Of a stretch of 64,000 bases of DNA, positions 11,974 to 23,050 are shown one piece after another (within the stretch, counting starts at the first letter, position 1; each line of letters begins with the position of its first letter). The notes below the pieces were generated by a model. It did not search any database. It saw nothing but the letters and a program-made list of their open reading frames with translations, and had not been told where the DNA came from. The position numbers and the translations under genes were made by a program. The DNA is from Prorocentrum cordatum (Eukaryota; Sar; Dinophyceae; Prorocentrales; Prorocentraceae), in the NCBI GenBank assembly GCA_963575745.1, contig CAUYUJ010015953.1:100001-164000 (forward strand), read 5' to 3'.

Positions 11974-12112
11974 ATTAACTCGCAAGTTAATACTTCTCTA
12001 TACGTGATATATGTATACACGCGAACCAAAAGTATTAACTCGCGAGTTAATATTTTCTGTCCGGGGTACATGTATACCAACGATCAACAAGTATTACCTC
12101 GCGAGTTAATAC
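11974..12112. repeat. Three evenly spaced palindromes
   Basis: Palindromes based on TTAACTCGCGAGTTAA are centred near 11982, 12042 and 12101, about 60 bp apart. The middle one is perfect over 20 bp (TATTAACTCGCGAGTTAATA). The outer two have one or two changes. GTATAC lies in each spacer at a similar offset, so the unit is a diverged ~60-bp tandem repeat. Confidence 0.8.
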
Positions 12113-12774
12113 TTTTAAACTCGTGATTCCAGTCTCTTCCATCATATGTATTTATACATACATACATACATACATACATGCATACATACATTTATACATC
12201 TATATATACATCTATATGTACATATATATATATATATGTATGTGTGTGTGCGCGTGTTCCCGATTTCAGAGGTTGCTTACAGTCGGATGTCAGTAGTTGT
12301 GTTTGTGCTATTTGATTAGGTCATCAACTTAGGTGCGCTGAAGTGCAAGAAGGAAACCCTTAAAGTAGATGGCGCAAGTATAGGAGATTTGCGAAAGTCT
12401 CGTCTCTTCTAAGAGTGTATGTTTCTGATTTTATGAGCATGACTAGATTGATAGATATGTGTTCTTATATGTTCTGCATTTGTCGATCTATGGCGTGCAC
12501 GCAGATCCACGTGGATAGAGTATTAATACAATTCATACCTATATGTGTGTAATTATGTATATATGTATACGTTTTTACATATTCATATGTATATGTATAT
12601 ATATATGTATATATATATATATATATTATATATATATATTCATATATATAGTATGAGAAACCAAGAAAAGTAATTGTTTCATTGAGGACATTAAAGAACT
12701 TAGAGACGCGAGTGTTCGGATTATGTTCACGCGCAGAATATTTTTTTGGTTTCAATATTTGAATGCAAAATACA
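12113..12774. repeat. AT-rich spacer with CATA and TA microsatellites
   Basis: Includes (CATA)n and TATATA runs at about 12150-12250 and (TA)n at about 12595-12650. No gene seen. Confidence 0.8.
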
Positions 12775-13490
12775 GAATCTGAGTGTGTGCACAAATATGG
12801 TTCGCGGCTTGAGGCCTTGCGTCTTTTGCAGCGCTATGACATTGTCATTGAGTTTGTTGTTTACATAAAGTTTTTTTTTTTGATTGCGTTCTGTGTTTTT
12901 TTTTTCCCCGTTATTTCTTTCCTTTTTTCCCCGCTCTTCTCGTCACCTATTCCTTTATCTGCGAGGCCCGTGTTCTCCGTGTTCCGGACGATTCTGTGCA
13001 TTCTGCATTCGGTGTCACGAGCGTACAACGTTTTTTCTCTGAATTATTTCAACGTTTTCTGTCCAAATTCTAAGTTTCGTTCACCAAGAAAAACATGGGG
13101 CACGAGGCGCAATTCTGTTTTTTTCCCCTCTCCTGCTATCCTTTTTTGGCCTTGGGAACATATTTGCCTGTATTGTTTGGATGTCTCTCGCGCCTTCGAG
13201 CACGTTGACTCCTCTCGTCTCGCGGCGAAGCTGCAGTCCTTTATTCTTCCATTTCCGGTTTTTGCTGGTCTCCAATTGGCTCGTCAGCGCATTGCTTGCG
13301 TTGTGGTATCCGGCCAAAAATCGAATCCTATCACCATGAGCGACATGTTCTATCAAGGCGCGTTTGGGTGCTCTCAATTGTCAAACACTTATTTTCTCGG
13401 GCGCGTCTATCTGAATCCGCGGCAGAGTTCGAGGAAGTCATCTTTGTTGATGATTTAAACGCTATTCTGCGGTGCGTGTCTAAAACTGAA
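12775..13490 (+). pseudogene. Scrambled LINE family A RT fragments
   Basis: Two plus-strand pieces lie in the wrong order. About 12775-13080 resembles the C-terminal region (SECVHKYGSRLEALRLLQRY, then a decayed ARPVFSVFRTILCILHSVSR block). About 13150-13480 is the catalytic core: motif A as CLDVSRAFEHVDSSRLAAKL, a broken motif B (MFYQGAFGC), and motif C as VIFVDDLNAI. A T-rich tract (about 12870-12930) separates recognisable blocks. Degenerate motifs and inverted order indicate rearrangement or two overlapping insertions. Confidence 0.75.
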
Positions 13491-13979
13491 GTCGTTCGTT
13501 ATAATAATGTTCATGTTTCAAACAATAATCGTTCCAACGCTGATCGCCAAAACGCTCCAATCACAGCTTGCAGTTGCAATCTGTCTCGTTATAGCACGAC
13601 CACCAGAAAGCTAACAAAACAGGCCCAGAATTGCATTGAAATAGTATCCAACCGAATTAAGCAACAGAAACACATAGCAGAAGGAACAAAACACCACAGA
13701 CCGAAATTTGATCACAGCACAGAAAAAAAGTCAGGATAATTTGGATAGACCGAGTTCGCGCGCTCACAAGAGACGTCAGCGAACCATGGAAAATTTGCTT
13801 GCATGTTTGCTGGCAAGGCGCAGGAGGACGCGAACGATGGCAACGGGGCGAGAGAGCGAAAGTGGGAAGCCTCAGAGGCAAACTAAGAAAAAGGAGAGGG
13901 ATGAGCTATTCATGGGGCTGTCAAAAGGAAAATTTACGAAAACTTGCAAAACTATATTGAAAAAGTGCTTCCACAGTGA
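13491..13979. other. Unrecognised insertion within a LINE relic
   Basis: Between motif C of the RT (ending about 13490) and the next RT block (FECQFALREWGRANRV, from about 13990) lie about 490 bp with no similarity to other LINE copies. Composition is moderately A-rich. No gene recognised. Confidence 0.55.
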
Positions 13980-14599
13980 CCAAATGAGACTCGGACTGGA
14001 CTTGATGTTTGAGTGTCAGTTTGCCTTGCGCGAGTGGGGTCGTGCTAACCGGGTAACTTTCGACAGCGGGAAGTAGAGTTTCCACATTTTATCCAAATGT
14101 GCTCTGTCGGTGATAACTTCAGCTTTCGCGGGTTTTTATTACATCCCAAGTTGCTCATGCACAGCGCTGTGGATTCATGTATTTCTTGCGCTCGATTGGC
14201 ATTTCGGCTCGCGATGAGTTGTTTCATTTCAATTTAGCTCCCCTGGCGTCGCGCAGGGACATGGCGATCCTGGGAGCCATTCACCGCTCCGCCCTCGGTC
14301 GCGGGCCGGCATGTTTTTATAGATTTTTCCGCTTGGATTCTTCTGTGCCGGCACGCGCGCCGAGGCGTCATTTCCGTCATCTTGCAGGCTTTTGGGTTCG
14401 ACATCCTGTATTCAGCATTGGGAGTGTGCGAATATATAATTTTGTACCCCATTTCGTCGTCCAGGTGGAAACTGTTTGCGAGTTTCAATATCGGCTGCAA
14501 CGTCTCTTGCGAGCGCGTGCTCTGCAGTGCACCGATTGGCGTTCCACCTTTTCTTGCCGTTTCCCCCTCATTTTTCACCCTTTCCGGTCTTGGCGCGAC
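13980..14599 (+). pseudogene. LINE family A RT C-terminus, 5' side of HINE copy 2
   Basis: Reads FECQFALREWGRANRVTFDSGK, a stop near 14075, a deletion, then the C-terminal blocks LRSIGISARDELFHFNLAPL, RRDMAILGAIHRSALGRGP, RRHFRHL, GSVRIYNFVPHFVV and FRSWRDW. It is interrupted at 14600, just before the expected stop codon, by HINE copy 2. The LINE resumes at 15885 with a sequence matching 16683 onward. Confidence 0.85.
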
Positions 14600-15884
14600 T
14601 GGGCGCCGGCGGTAAACCGTCAGCCTTTTTTCCGCCGGGGGATTGGTAGAGCTTCCTGATAATATATGATGCCGAAAAAAATTGCAGAGAACGAATAGTT
14701 CTTCAGTCCAAGCGATTTTAGACCTCTCGATGCAACAGCCGAACGCCCCCGATGTTTCTGGATTGTTTTCTGTGCGAGCTCTGTAGCTCTCCTGCAGCCA
14801 AATTTACGTGCGTAAATCGACAGCAACCCTCAAGATGACTCGAACAATACGAATAGTTTGGAAAACCTAGCTCGAGTATCAGACCAAGTTCAGGCCTCTG
14901 AATGCGACAGGCGGACGCGTCTGATGTCTCCGAATCGATTCTTGTGATTACCAGCCCTGCAACCCCCCTACAGCCCGAGTTAAGTGCAGAAAACCGACAG
15001 CACCTCTCAGCCCCGAGTTAAGTGCAGAACACCGACCTACAGCCCGAGTTAAGTGCAGAAAACCGACAGCAGTTAAGTGCTGAAACCCCCCTACAGCCCG
15101 AGTTTGCGGACCTAGTTCGAGCAGCAGACCGAGTTCCGAGCTCCTGGATTTGACAGGCGGACGCGCATGATCTCTCCGAATCGATTCTTGTGACTACCAG
15201 CACTGCAGCCCCCCGCAACCCGAGTTAAGTACAGAAAATCGACAGCACCTCTCAAGATGACTCGAATAATACGAATAGTTTCGCGGTTCTCGAGCGGGCA
15301 GCAGACCGAGTTCAGAGCTATGGATTCAACAGACAAGCACGACTGATAACTCTGAATCGGTTTCTGCAAGTATCAGCTCTGCGGCTGTTATATAGCTCGA
15401 GTTAAGTACAGAAAACCGAGAGCGCATGTCAAGATGACTCGAATAATACGAATAGGTTTGCGGACATAGCTCGGCTAGCAGACCGAGTTCAGACCTCTGG
15501 ATGCAACAGACAAGCGCGCCTGATCATTCTGAATCGATAAGGTGTGCTCACCAGCTCTGCAGGTGTCCTCTATCTCGAGTTAAGTCCAATATACCGACAG
15601 CGCGTATCAAGATGACTCGAAACGGCCGATCCCGCCTGGACGCTTTTTGACAGTAAAAGGTACCCGATCGAGCTGAGATCAAGATGGCGAGCGGGAGTAA
15701 GACCGAATATCACGGGAAAAAATATTAGAGCTCTAACGAATGGTTGAATTTCGAGAACAAAATTTTCAACCGACCAAAAGTCAGCAAAAGGTCAGTCGAT
15801 ATTTTTCTTGCCAACTAGCTCTCCAGCGCCTCGGAATTACTCTTAAGCTTCCAGCAATAACTTGCTAAGGGAAGCTTTACGAGA
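14600..15884 (-). mobile_element. Helentron/HINE-like non-autonomous element, copy 2
   Basis: Second copy of the element at 3958-5073, about 1.28 kb. Minus-strand 5' end ATCTCGTAAAGCTTCC at 15884; shared block about 15610-15870; ~177-bp units marked at 14833, 15254, 15431 and 15609; subterminal inverted match near 14645-14656; 3' hairpin CCGGCGG/CCGCCGG (about 14606-14637) and terminus GGCGCCCAG. Around 15000-15100 the array is disturbed by a small ~40-bp duplication (CCCGAGTTAAGTGCAGAA). The flanks rebuild the LINE 3' end (GCGACTGGAGGCG, as at 16676) with no target duplication required. An alternative reading is a 5-bp ACTGG duplication. Confidence 0.7.
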
Positions 15885-16545
15885 TACTGGAGGCGTCCGC
15901 GCTAGTGGTCGCTGCTGCCGGGCTTCCCGGATCGTTTCGCGCCTTCTGTCTGTCCATCGTCCCTCCTTCTCCCTCCTCCTCCCCCCCGGTCCTGTGCGCT
16001 GTGTGGATCGCAGCAGGGGCGTTTTCCTGCGGTGCGCGTTCGGCGCCTCCCTCTCCTCCTCCTCCTCCTCCTCCTCCTCCTCCTCGTCCCTTCTCCTTCT
16101 CCCTCCTCCTCCTCCCCCCGGTCCTGTTCGCTGTGTGGATCGCAGCTGGGGCGTTTTCCTGCGGTGCGCGTTCGGCGCGTCCCTCTCCTCCTCCTCCTCC
16201 TCCTCCTCCTTCTCCTCCTCCTCCTCCTCCTCCTCCTCTCCTTCCGTCGTCGTCTGCTTGCTCCCTGTCGTCCTCCCTCCTCTCCCCCCCCTCCCCTCCC
16301 CCGCTCTTCCCCCCACCCCCTCCCGCCTTTTCGTTTCCCCCCTTTCCCCTTCCTCGGGCGGGTCTGCTGCCTTCCAGAAGCTTCAAGTTTGTGGTCCTTG
16401 TCTTTGTTTGCTCCCGCTCTCTGGCCGCTTCCTTCGCCGCGGTGCAAGTTTTATGGTATTGAGCTTTTGAATTTCGATTTTTTTATTTGACGCTGATTGA
16501 TGGTGAGATGTGTTCGTTTGCAGACGTCTCGTAGAAAAACAAAGG
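15885..16545 (+). repeat. LINE family A 3' region, duplicate 1
   Basis: Continues the LINE interrupted by HINE copy 2: GGAGGCGTCCGCGCTAGTGG, two (TCC)n tracts each preceded by CCTGCGGTGCGCGTTCGGCG, and a tail with GGTGAGATGTGTTCG, TTTGCAG and TCTCGTAGAAA. Long open frames here (poly-Ser/Pro, poly-Glu/Gly) are produced by (TCC)n and are not genes. Confidence 0.75.
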
Positions 16546-17340
16546 CGGGAACTATCTGCGAGTTTCAATCTCGGCTGCAACGTCTCTTGCGAGCACGTGC
16601 TCGGTAGTGCACCGATTGGCCTTCCATCTTTTCTTGCCGCCTCCCCCCTCGCTTTTCACTCTCTCGGGTCTTGCCGCGACTGGAGGCGTCCACGCTAGTG
16701 GTCGCTGCTGCAGGGTTTCCCGGATCGTTTCGCTTGCTTCTCTTCTGCTCTTCTCCTCTTCTCACTCTCTTCCTCCCTCCTCCTCTCCCGTCCCGCCCCC
16801 CCCCTTCCGTCCCCCCCTCTCCCCTTCCGTCTCCCTGCCTGCTGCTGTCGGTCTCGCCGCCGCTGTCGTTCGTTGTCGTCGCCTTCTGTCTGTCCGTCGT
16901 CCCTTCTCCTTCCCTCTCTTCCCCCCCCCTGGTCCTGTGCGCTGTGTGGATCGCAGCAGGGGCGTTTTTCTTGCGGTGCGCGTTCGGCGCCTCCCTCTCC
17001 TCCTCCTCCTCCTCCTCCTCCTCCTCCTCCTCCTCCTCCTCCTCTCCCTCCCTCGTCGTCTGCTTGCGCCCTCTCGTCCCCCACCCCCCCCTTTCCCCGC
17101 TTCTCCTTCCCCCCTCTTTCCCCCCCCTTCCCGCCTTTTCGTTCCCCCCCTTTCCCCTTCCTCGGGCGGGTCTGCTGCCTTCCAGAAGTTTCAAGTTTGT
17201 GGTCCTTGTCTTTGTTTGCCCCCGCTCTCTGGCCGCTTCCTTCGCCGCAGTGCGCATTTTTATGGCATTGAGCTTTTGAATTTCTAATTTTTTATTTGGC
17301 GCTGACTGATGGTGAGATGTGTTCGCTTGCAGAGGTCTCG
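16546..17340 (+). repeat. LINE family A 3' end, tandem duplicate 2
   Basis: Repeats the preceding unit: LINE C-terminal coding remnant (CTGCGAGTTTCAATCTCGGC at 16558; same phrase at 14477), then GGAGGCGTCCACGCTAGTGG, CT-rich tracts and (TCC)n, and the same GGTGAGATGTGTTCG tail. Without HINE copy 2 the two units are about 800 and 780 bp, so this is a direct tandem duplication of the LINE 3' end. Confidence 0.75.
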
Positions 17341-18086
17341 TAGAAACAAAAATGTCCAGCCCGAGCGTTGATAGCAGATTTATTTCAGGCGTGACTCGCT
17401 TGATCATTTCCTTACGACTGCTGTGCCGAACAGTTTTCTGGCGCATTTGCAGTTCGAGTAGGTCAAGAACACCAATTCCATCCCCAAAACAATAATAGCG
17501 TACGAATAGGTGTTTCGGCTTCTGCGTTGACAGCAGACCAAATTCAGGCGTCTGGATACTTGAGACTATCGCCTGATGATTATTTTTTGATTGCTGTGCC
17601 AAAGAGCTCTCTAGCTCATTTGCAGTTCGAGTTAGAAACTCATCATCCTGTTGAAAACAATATGTGGAGTACACATAGTTGCGCGGACCTAGCCTTGGTA
17701 GCAGACCGAGTTCAGAGCTCTAGATACTAGAGACGAACGCGCTTGATGATTCTGGATCGATTAAGTGCGCTTCCAGCCCTGTAGCGGTCCTACAGCTCGA
17801 GTTAAGTTCGGAAACCGACAACACCTGCCAACGTGACTCGAACAGCCGATCCCGCCCACATGCTTTTTGGCGATCGAGCTCAGATTAAGATGGCGAGCGG
17901 GAATATGATTGAATATGGGTGGACAAATACTGGAGCTCTGAGGACCTTTTAAATTCCGAGAAACCGAATTTAAACCGAGCAACATTATAGAAACTTTCCG
18001 TTCGGATTTGTTTGTCAATTAGCCCCCCAGCGTGCCGGAATCATTTCTAGCTTGGCCGCTAAAGGTCGCAGGGAAGCTCTACGAGT
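17341..18086 (-). mobile_element. Helentron/HINE-like element, copy 3 (3'-truncated, diverged)
   Basis: The minus-strand 5' end ACTCGTAGAGCTTCCC is at 18086, followed by the conserved block (AAGATGGCGAGCGGGAA near 17887) and one clear plus two decayed ~177-bp units (CAGACCGAGTTCAGAGCTCT near 17701). The 3' hairpin is not visible; the copy fades near 17350 where the duplicated LINE tail ends. It is the most diverged of the three copies. Confidence 0.6.
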
Positions 18087-18245
18087 CAGTCCCACAGGAG
18101 TTCTCCGCCCCACTACCACAGGGGAGGGGCTGGTGCGCAGTGCAAAACCTCCCAGGAAAGAGGGAGAGGGGGGGTTCCAGGTCGTCGGCGGCAACCGGTG
18201 CGCCCAGTGCGAAACCCCCGGAAGACGGGGGGGGTTCGTGCCACG
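18087..18245. repeat. Two-unit ~73-bp repeat
   Basis: GGTGCGCAGTGCAAAACCTC near 18131 and GGTGCGCCCAGTGCGAAACC near 18196 head two similar GC-rich units. No gene seen. Confidence 0.5.
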
Positions 18246-19325
18246 GGGCACCGCCGACACACATACATATACATACACGCGCACATACATACAGACATGC
18301 ATGCGTGCGTGCATGCATGGATACATACATTCATACAGACCTACATGCATAAATGCATACATACAGCCATACATACATGAATGCGTGCGTACATACATGC
18401 ATGCATGCATACATACATGTTTGCACGCATACATATACACATGCGTGCGTGCGTGCGTACATACATACATACATGCATGCGTTCATACCAGCATACGTAC
18501 ATACATGCGTACATACATGCACACGTACGTATGCATCCATGCATGCACACATACGTACATACATACATATATGCATACATACGAACATAGACATTGACAT
18601 TGACAACATATACGCGCATACAGACTTACATACATACATATATACATGCACACACATGCATACATACATTTATCCATACACACATGGGCACATATGCCTA
18701 CATACATGCATGCATTAATACACACGAACATGCATACATACATACGTACATACATGCATGCTTGCATGCGTGCATACATACAGACAGGCAGATATGCATG
18801 CACACATACATACATACATAACGACATACATGCAGACATGCATGCATGCATGCATACATACGTACGTACGTGCACACGCGGCATGCCATGACATGTTGTG
18901 ACATATCATGGCATGACATGACATGACATGACATTACACTACATTGCGTATACGTTCACAGTTCCACGACACTGCACGACATTACATTACGTTACATTAC
19001 GATACATTGGATTACAACATAATACATTACTATACAGTAATGTTCTTTACATTACATTCCACTACATCATATGACAGTACATTACATTCCATTACATTTC
19101 ATATCACTAGATTTCATTACGCTATAGTACATTGTACTGCCTTACATACATACAAACGCATACATGCATGCATACAAACAACCATACATATACACATAGA
19201 CATACACAAACACGTACATACTTACATACTATAACATACCATGGAATACCATACCATACCGTACCGTACCGTACCGTACTGCACCATACCATTCCATACA
19301 TGCATGCGTACAAACATACATACGA
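18246..19325. repeat. Mosaic tetranucleotide/pentanucleotide microsatellite
   Basis: About 1.1 kb. 18255-18890 is (ACAT)n with ATGC and GTGC variants. 18895-19135 is a CATGA/CATTA pentanucleotide array. 19140-19215 returns to CATA. 19220-19290 is ATACC/GTACC. Tyr/Cys/Met- or Thr/His-rich open frames on both strands come from the repeat and are not genes. Confidence 0.9.
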
Positions 19326-19695
19326 ATGCGCATATTTCAACACATCTGCGTGGACACAACGAACTACCGGACCTCGACTCCCATTCCTCGATGCAGCCAT
19401 GGCGACGTCTCCTCTGATCCCCGATTCCCGATCCTCCGATCTCGACACACGAACCTCGAATCTCGAAAAAAATCGAAGCATATCGACTGTCCGAATCTCT
19501 AGCCAGCCTTTCCCGCCCTCCTCATCCGCCACCCTATTCCCGCCTTCGTCGCTTTCCTCCAGCTATTCCTCCATTCTTTCTCCTGATTGATTATCCCTCC
19601 CTGTCGCGCCCCGAGGCTGGTTGGAAGGGCGGGCTTGGCGTTCTACATATGACTTGCTTATCACTTACGATTCTGAAGCTTAGAATTTGCAGCAG
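19326..19695. other. Spacer
   Basis: No gene seen. GAAGCTTAGAA at about 19674 also precedes the 80-bp minisatellite at 35550, so the shared unit begins slightly upstream of the array. Confidence 0.5.
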
Positions 19696-20110
19696 GTTCG
19701 CGGATGGAGGGTCGTCTTCAAAATGTTGCTCTCGCCTTAGCGCCGCGCACATTCGTCTTGGACCTTTCCCAGAGCTTCACAAATGGAGGGCAGGTCATTT
19801 TAAACATGTGGCTCTCGCCTGAGCGCCGCGCACCCCCGTCTTAAAATCAGCAAAAGCTTCACGGATGGAGGGCAGGTCGTTTTCAAAATGTGGCTCTCGC
19901 TTTAAGGCCAAGCGCGTTCGTCTTGAAAAATTGCACAAGCTTCACTGATTGAGGGGGGGCTCCTTTTCAAAATGTGGTTTCACCTGAGCGCCGCGCACGT
20001 CCGTTTTGAACAATTGCACAAGTTTCATTGCTTGAGGGCGGTTCTTCTTCAAAACATAGCTCTCGCCCTAGCGCCGCGCACATTCATTATCAGACTTTAC
20101 AGCCTTTTCT
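19696..20110. repeat. ~80-bp minisatellite, locus 1
   Basis: About five units of 79-82 bp. Each has (G)ATGGAGGG, TTTTCAAAATGTGGCTCTCG, GCGCCGCGCACRTTCGTCTT and TTGCACAAGCTTCA in order. Starts lie near 19704, 19783, 19865, 19947 and 20031. The same unit occurs at 35565-35835 and, inverted, at 59975-60150. Confidence 0.85.
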
Positions 20111-21755
20111 ATAACAAGGGGGGGCATGAGGGAACGGACGACCGCAACATCTCTCGTGTAACCCGTGCACTCCGTGGCGATTCGCGGCAGAGATTGATTG
20201 ACCAGTGACTTTATTTACTACAACCTTTCAGGAGTAAAGAAACAACAGCGAGATTAGGGAAAAGGAGGACCGAGGGAGAATGGGCAGCGTGGTTGCCTAA
20301 AGCGGCTATCCCGCACATCAGTTGATTCAAATCCTGGCCCATGCCAGAAGTAAACCACGCGCTTGCCACAAGATGGAAGATGAAAAAGGAGGAGGAGGAG
20401 GAGGAGGAGGAAGGAGAGGAAGGAATAAAACCAGGCCTCAAATCCAAGATGGCGTACTGCCTGCTGCAGGCACCAGCTGGGGGGGACAAATCCTGCCCCC
20501 GTGCTGAAGACAGGGGCGAGCATATCCAAAAAAAAGGACAACTACAGTACGATGGGTGCAATCGCTCGCCAACCAATGATATTCAATAGTGGTGCAAATG
20601 GTGATGCTAAACGGTGCCGCCCCGCCCCGGTGCCCTTTGGCGCAGTGGGCGCGCAAGCCATGAAACGGCTAATGGGACACGCCCAGAGCATCGGGGCCCT
20701 AGGGTTGACCGACCGTGGTCGCAAGACCGTGAGCGTGCGCCGAGCGCGCGTGCAGCTGGCGAGAATCGCCAACTCCCTATCCAGGGGGCGGAAGGGGCGA
20801 GGGAAGGAACAGGAGGACAAGGGAAATCCACTGCGCGCTCTTGCTGAACGTGCTGGCCTCCAGCCGACGAGACGCCCTGGATCATCAGAGTGGCACTGCC
20901 TCTGCTCCACCGGCCTGGAGCCGGCGTCGCAGCGCGACTCCTCGCAAAGTAGGCGTGCGCACTCCAGAAACACCGCCCGCCAAACCGCCCTGGGCAAGCC
21001 CCCAAACCACAAGCCCAAAGAGAGGCACGGGACCCACGAACCACTCAAACACCAGAGCCCGAATCCGGGGCCTTGCTTGGATTTTCAGCACCATTCGCAC
21101 TTGCACAACTTCTCGCTGGAATCGCGGAGAAACTCGTTGGAAGCAGAACCCGTTGCTTCGGACGCCGGCCCCGTGGGGGGCCACGAGCCCAAGGAAGACG
21201 GGGGGCCGCCCGCCGACGTCGACGACGCCGCCGCCGCCGCCGCCACCGCGACGACGACGACGACGACGGAGGAGGAGGAAGGAGGAAGGACAGGAGGCAA
21301 GCAAAGAGGGAGGGGAGGATGGGGAAAGGGGAAAGGAGCGGTCTACTGACCCCCAAGGCGCGGGGGCTCCGGGGGGAGGCGAGTGGCTGGCGCCAGCTGG
21401 CTGCCAGCCACGACGCCTTAGACAGTTTGGACTCCAGCGGACGTGATAGGTCGGACTGGGTTTGCCCTCCGCGCGCAATTTACACAGAAGGGTGACGGAA
21501 AGGACGGCGTGTGACATTGGATTTCCTGGACAGAAGCTCGATGCACCAATGTATTTCCTAGACAAGAGGTTTATGCACCCATGTGTGGCAGGAGCGGGAA
21601 GGGCACCACCACGCCGCACTTTCAAAGCAGGAAGTAAGATGAGGATTAGGAGGAGGAGGACGAGGAGGAGGAGGGCGACAGCGACGACGAGGAATAGGCG
21701 GAGGCAGCGCGACAGGCGCATGCCGCACGGCACTGACTCACAGGTCTACACGAAG
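20111..21755. other. Unrecognised region with GGA and CGACGA tracts
   Basis: No gene recognised. It holds a (GGA)n tract at about 20388-20420, CCGCCGCCGCC plus (ACG)n tracts at about 21225-21280, and a GGAGGA tract at about 21650-21685. Minus-strand open frames across 20542-21733 have a biased Arg/Pro/Ala/Ser composition and no motif I know. Part of this may be the 3' flank of the family B LINE. GATTCAAATCC near 20323 resembles a pol III B box (see findings). Confidence 0.5.
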
Positions 21756-23050
21756 CGGCCGTGCTAGCGTCCGTCGTCGGCGTCGTCTGACTCGCACAAA
21801 TCCGCCGCCTTCATTTCCCTGAGCTGGACCCGCAATGCCTGCAGCATCAACGTGGGTCCAAGACGCGGCCCAGGATGTCGCCGCCACCATCCATAGAGCT
21901 TGCACGCGGCCGTCGTCAGCAACGCTCGTCATGATGCGCCTCTGGGCGCGCATGCAAGACCCCCAGAAAGCCCGCCAGTCCATCCTCTGACGGGGGCGGT
22001 TACGTCCAGAGGTCCGTCGCCCAAATCGCCGCGATGTGTTTGCATGTGGCGTATTGTTGGGTCGATTTCTCGTGCTCGCAGCCCATCATGGCACGCGGCG
22101 CTCGGGCACCCAATAATTGGTGAATGACCGCAGCATGGCAGCTACCACCATCGGCTCCGCGCGCCCCCCGAGCCAGGACCCCGCGGACAAGAAACGGTCG
22201 AACCTGCGGCCCAGGAGCACAGCGAGGCGCCAGCGGTCACCAGCTCGAAGGAATATTGCCTGAACTTCGGTGGCCCTGGGGGCAAGGGCGAGCTGCGCCC
22301 GCGCCGCCGCTCTCCGCAGACCTCCGCGCGCCTGTCGCGCCGCCGGGGCCGCCCGCGGCCGAAGCCCGCCCAGCGCGACCTCAGGGGGCGCAGCCGCGAT
22401 GCTGCGCGCGCCGCCTGCCTGAGAGCGCGGAAGATAGTGCCGTCAAGCCACGACCGCCAAAGCGCCGCCCGGACGAGCTTGTCCGTCTGGCTCTCCATGC
22501 GGCGGAGCGCCCGTGATCTCGCCGCGACTCGGGGCCCGCCGGTGGGCGCGCCCCCCCCGGCGACAACGCGGAATTTCGCCGCCTTGGCCGCGCGGGCCGC
22601 GTTCGCGAAAGTTTTCGGCATTCCCACCAGGCCCCGGCAGGGCAGCAACAGCAGCGACGGCCCATTGCCGGGGCAAGACGCCAAGTTCTTCACGCATCTG
22701 GCCTCGACGTCTTCCCATCCTGGCGGGAGTTCTTCTAGTTGCGCCACGCAAGATAGGACTGGCAGAACGCACGCCGAGTAGGCGAGCGCGGCGGCGTGGA
22801 AACCGCCCCCAGCCTGGCCCCAGCAGGACGACCGCTCAAGATGTTTACGCATTGTCTTTCCCCGAAAACTGACTCGCCCGCTCTGGGCCCAGATGCGCAC
22901 CCAAGCATTTGGCAGAGACATCAAAGAGCACCCCGCCCCGCTGCGACAGCGCCTGCTGCACCGAGCGCCGGGCGACTTCCGGGCGCGGTTCTGCGAGGCC
23001 CCACCAAACGCACTTGTCCATGTCCAGGTCGAGGCCAGAGGCGGCGCCAC
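21756..23050 (-). pseudogene. LINE family B C-terminal (post-RT) domain
   Basis: Minus-strand continuation of the RT: GGGFHAAALAYSACVLPVLS, FVAQL-like LSCVAQLEELPPGWEDVEAR, a FANAARAAKAAKFRVVAGGG block, TDKLVRAALWRSWLDGTIF, and after a frameshift near 22140 the tail TTAACKLYGWWRRHPGPRLG and ALRVQLREMKAADLCESD, ending near 21756. No nuclease motif was identified in this tail. Confidence 0.65.

Noticed and set aside
15843-17674. Poly-Glu/Gly and Pro/Ser-rich proteins
   Set aside because: These come from (TCC)n tracts in the duplicated LINE 3' region.
18032-19234. Cys/Tyr/Met- or His/Thr-rich small proteins
   Set aside because: Translation of CATA/CATGA microsatellites in all six frames.
20542-21048. 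Minus-strand 168-codon frame as a host gene
   Set aside because: Biased Arg/Pro/Ala composition in GC-rich DNA where stops are rare; no motif, and overlapping frames are also open.
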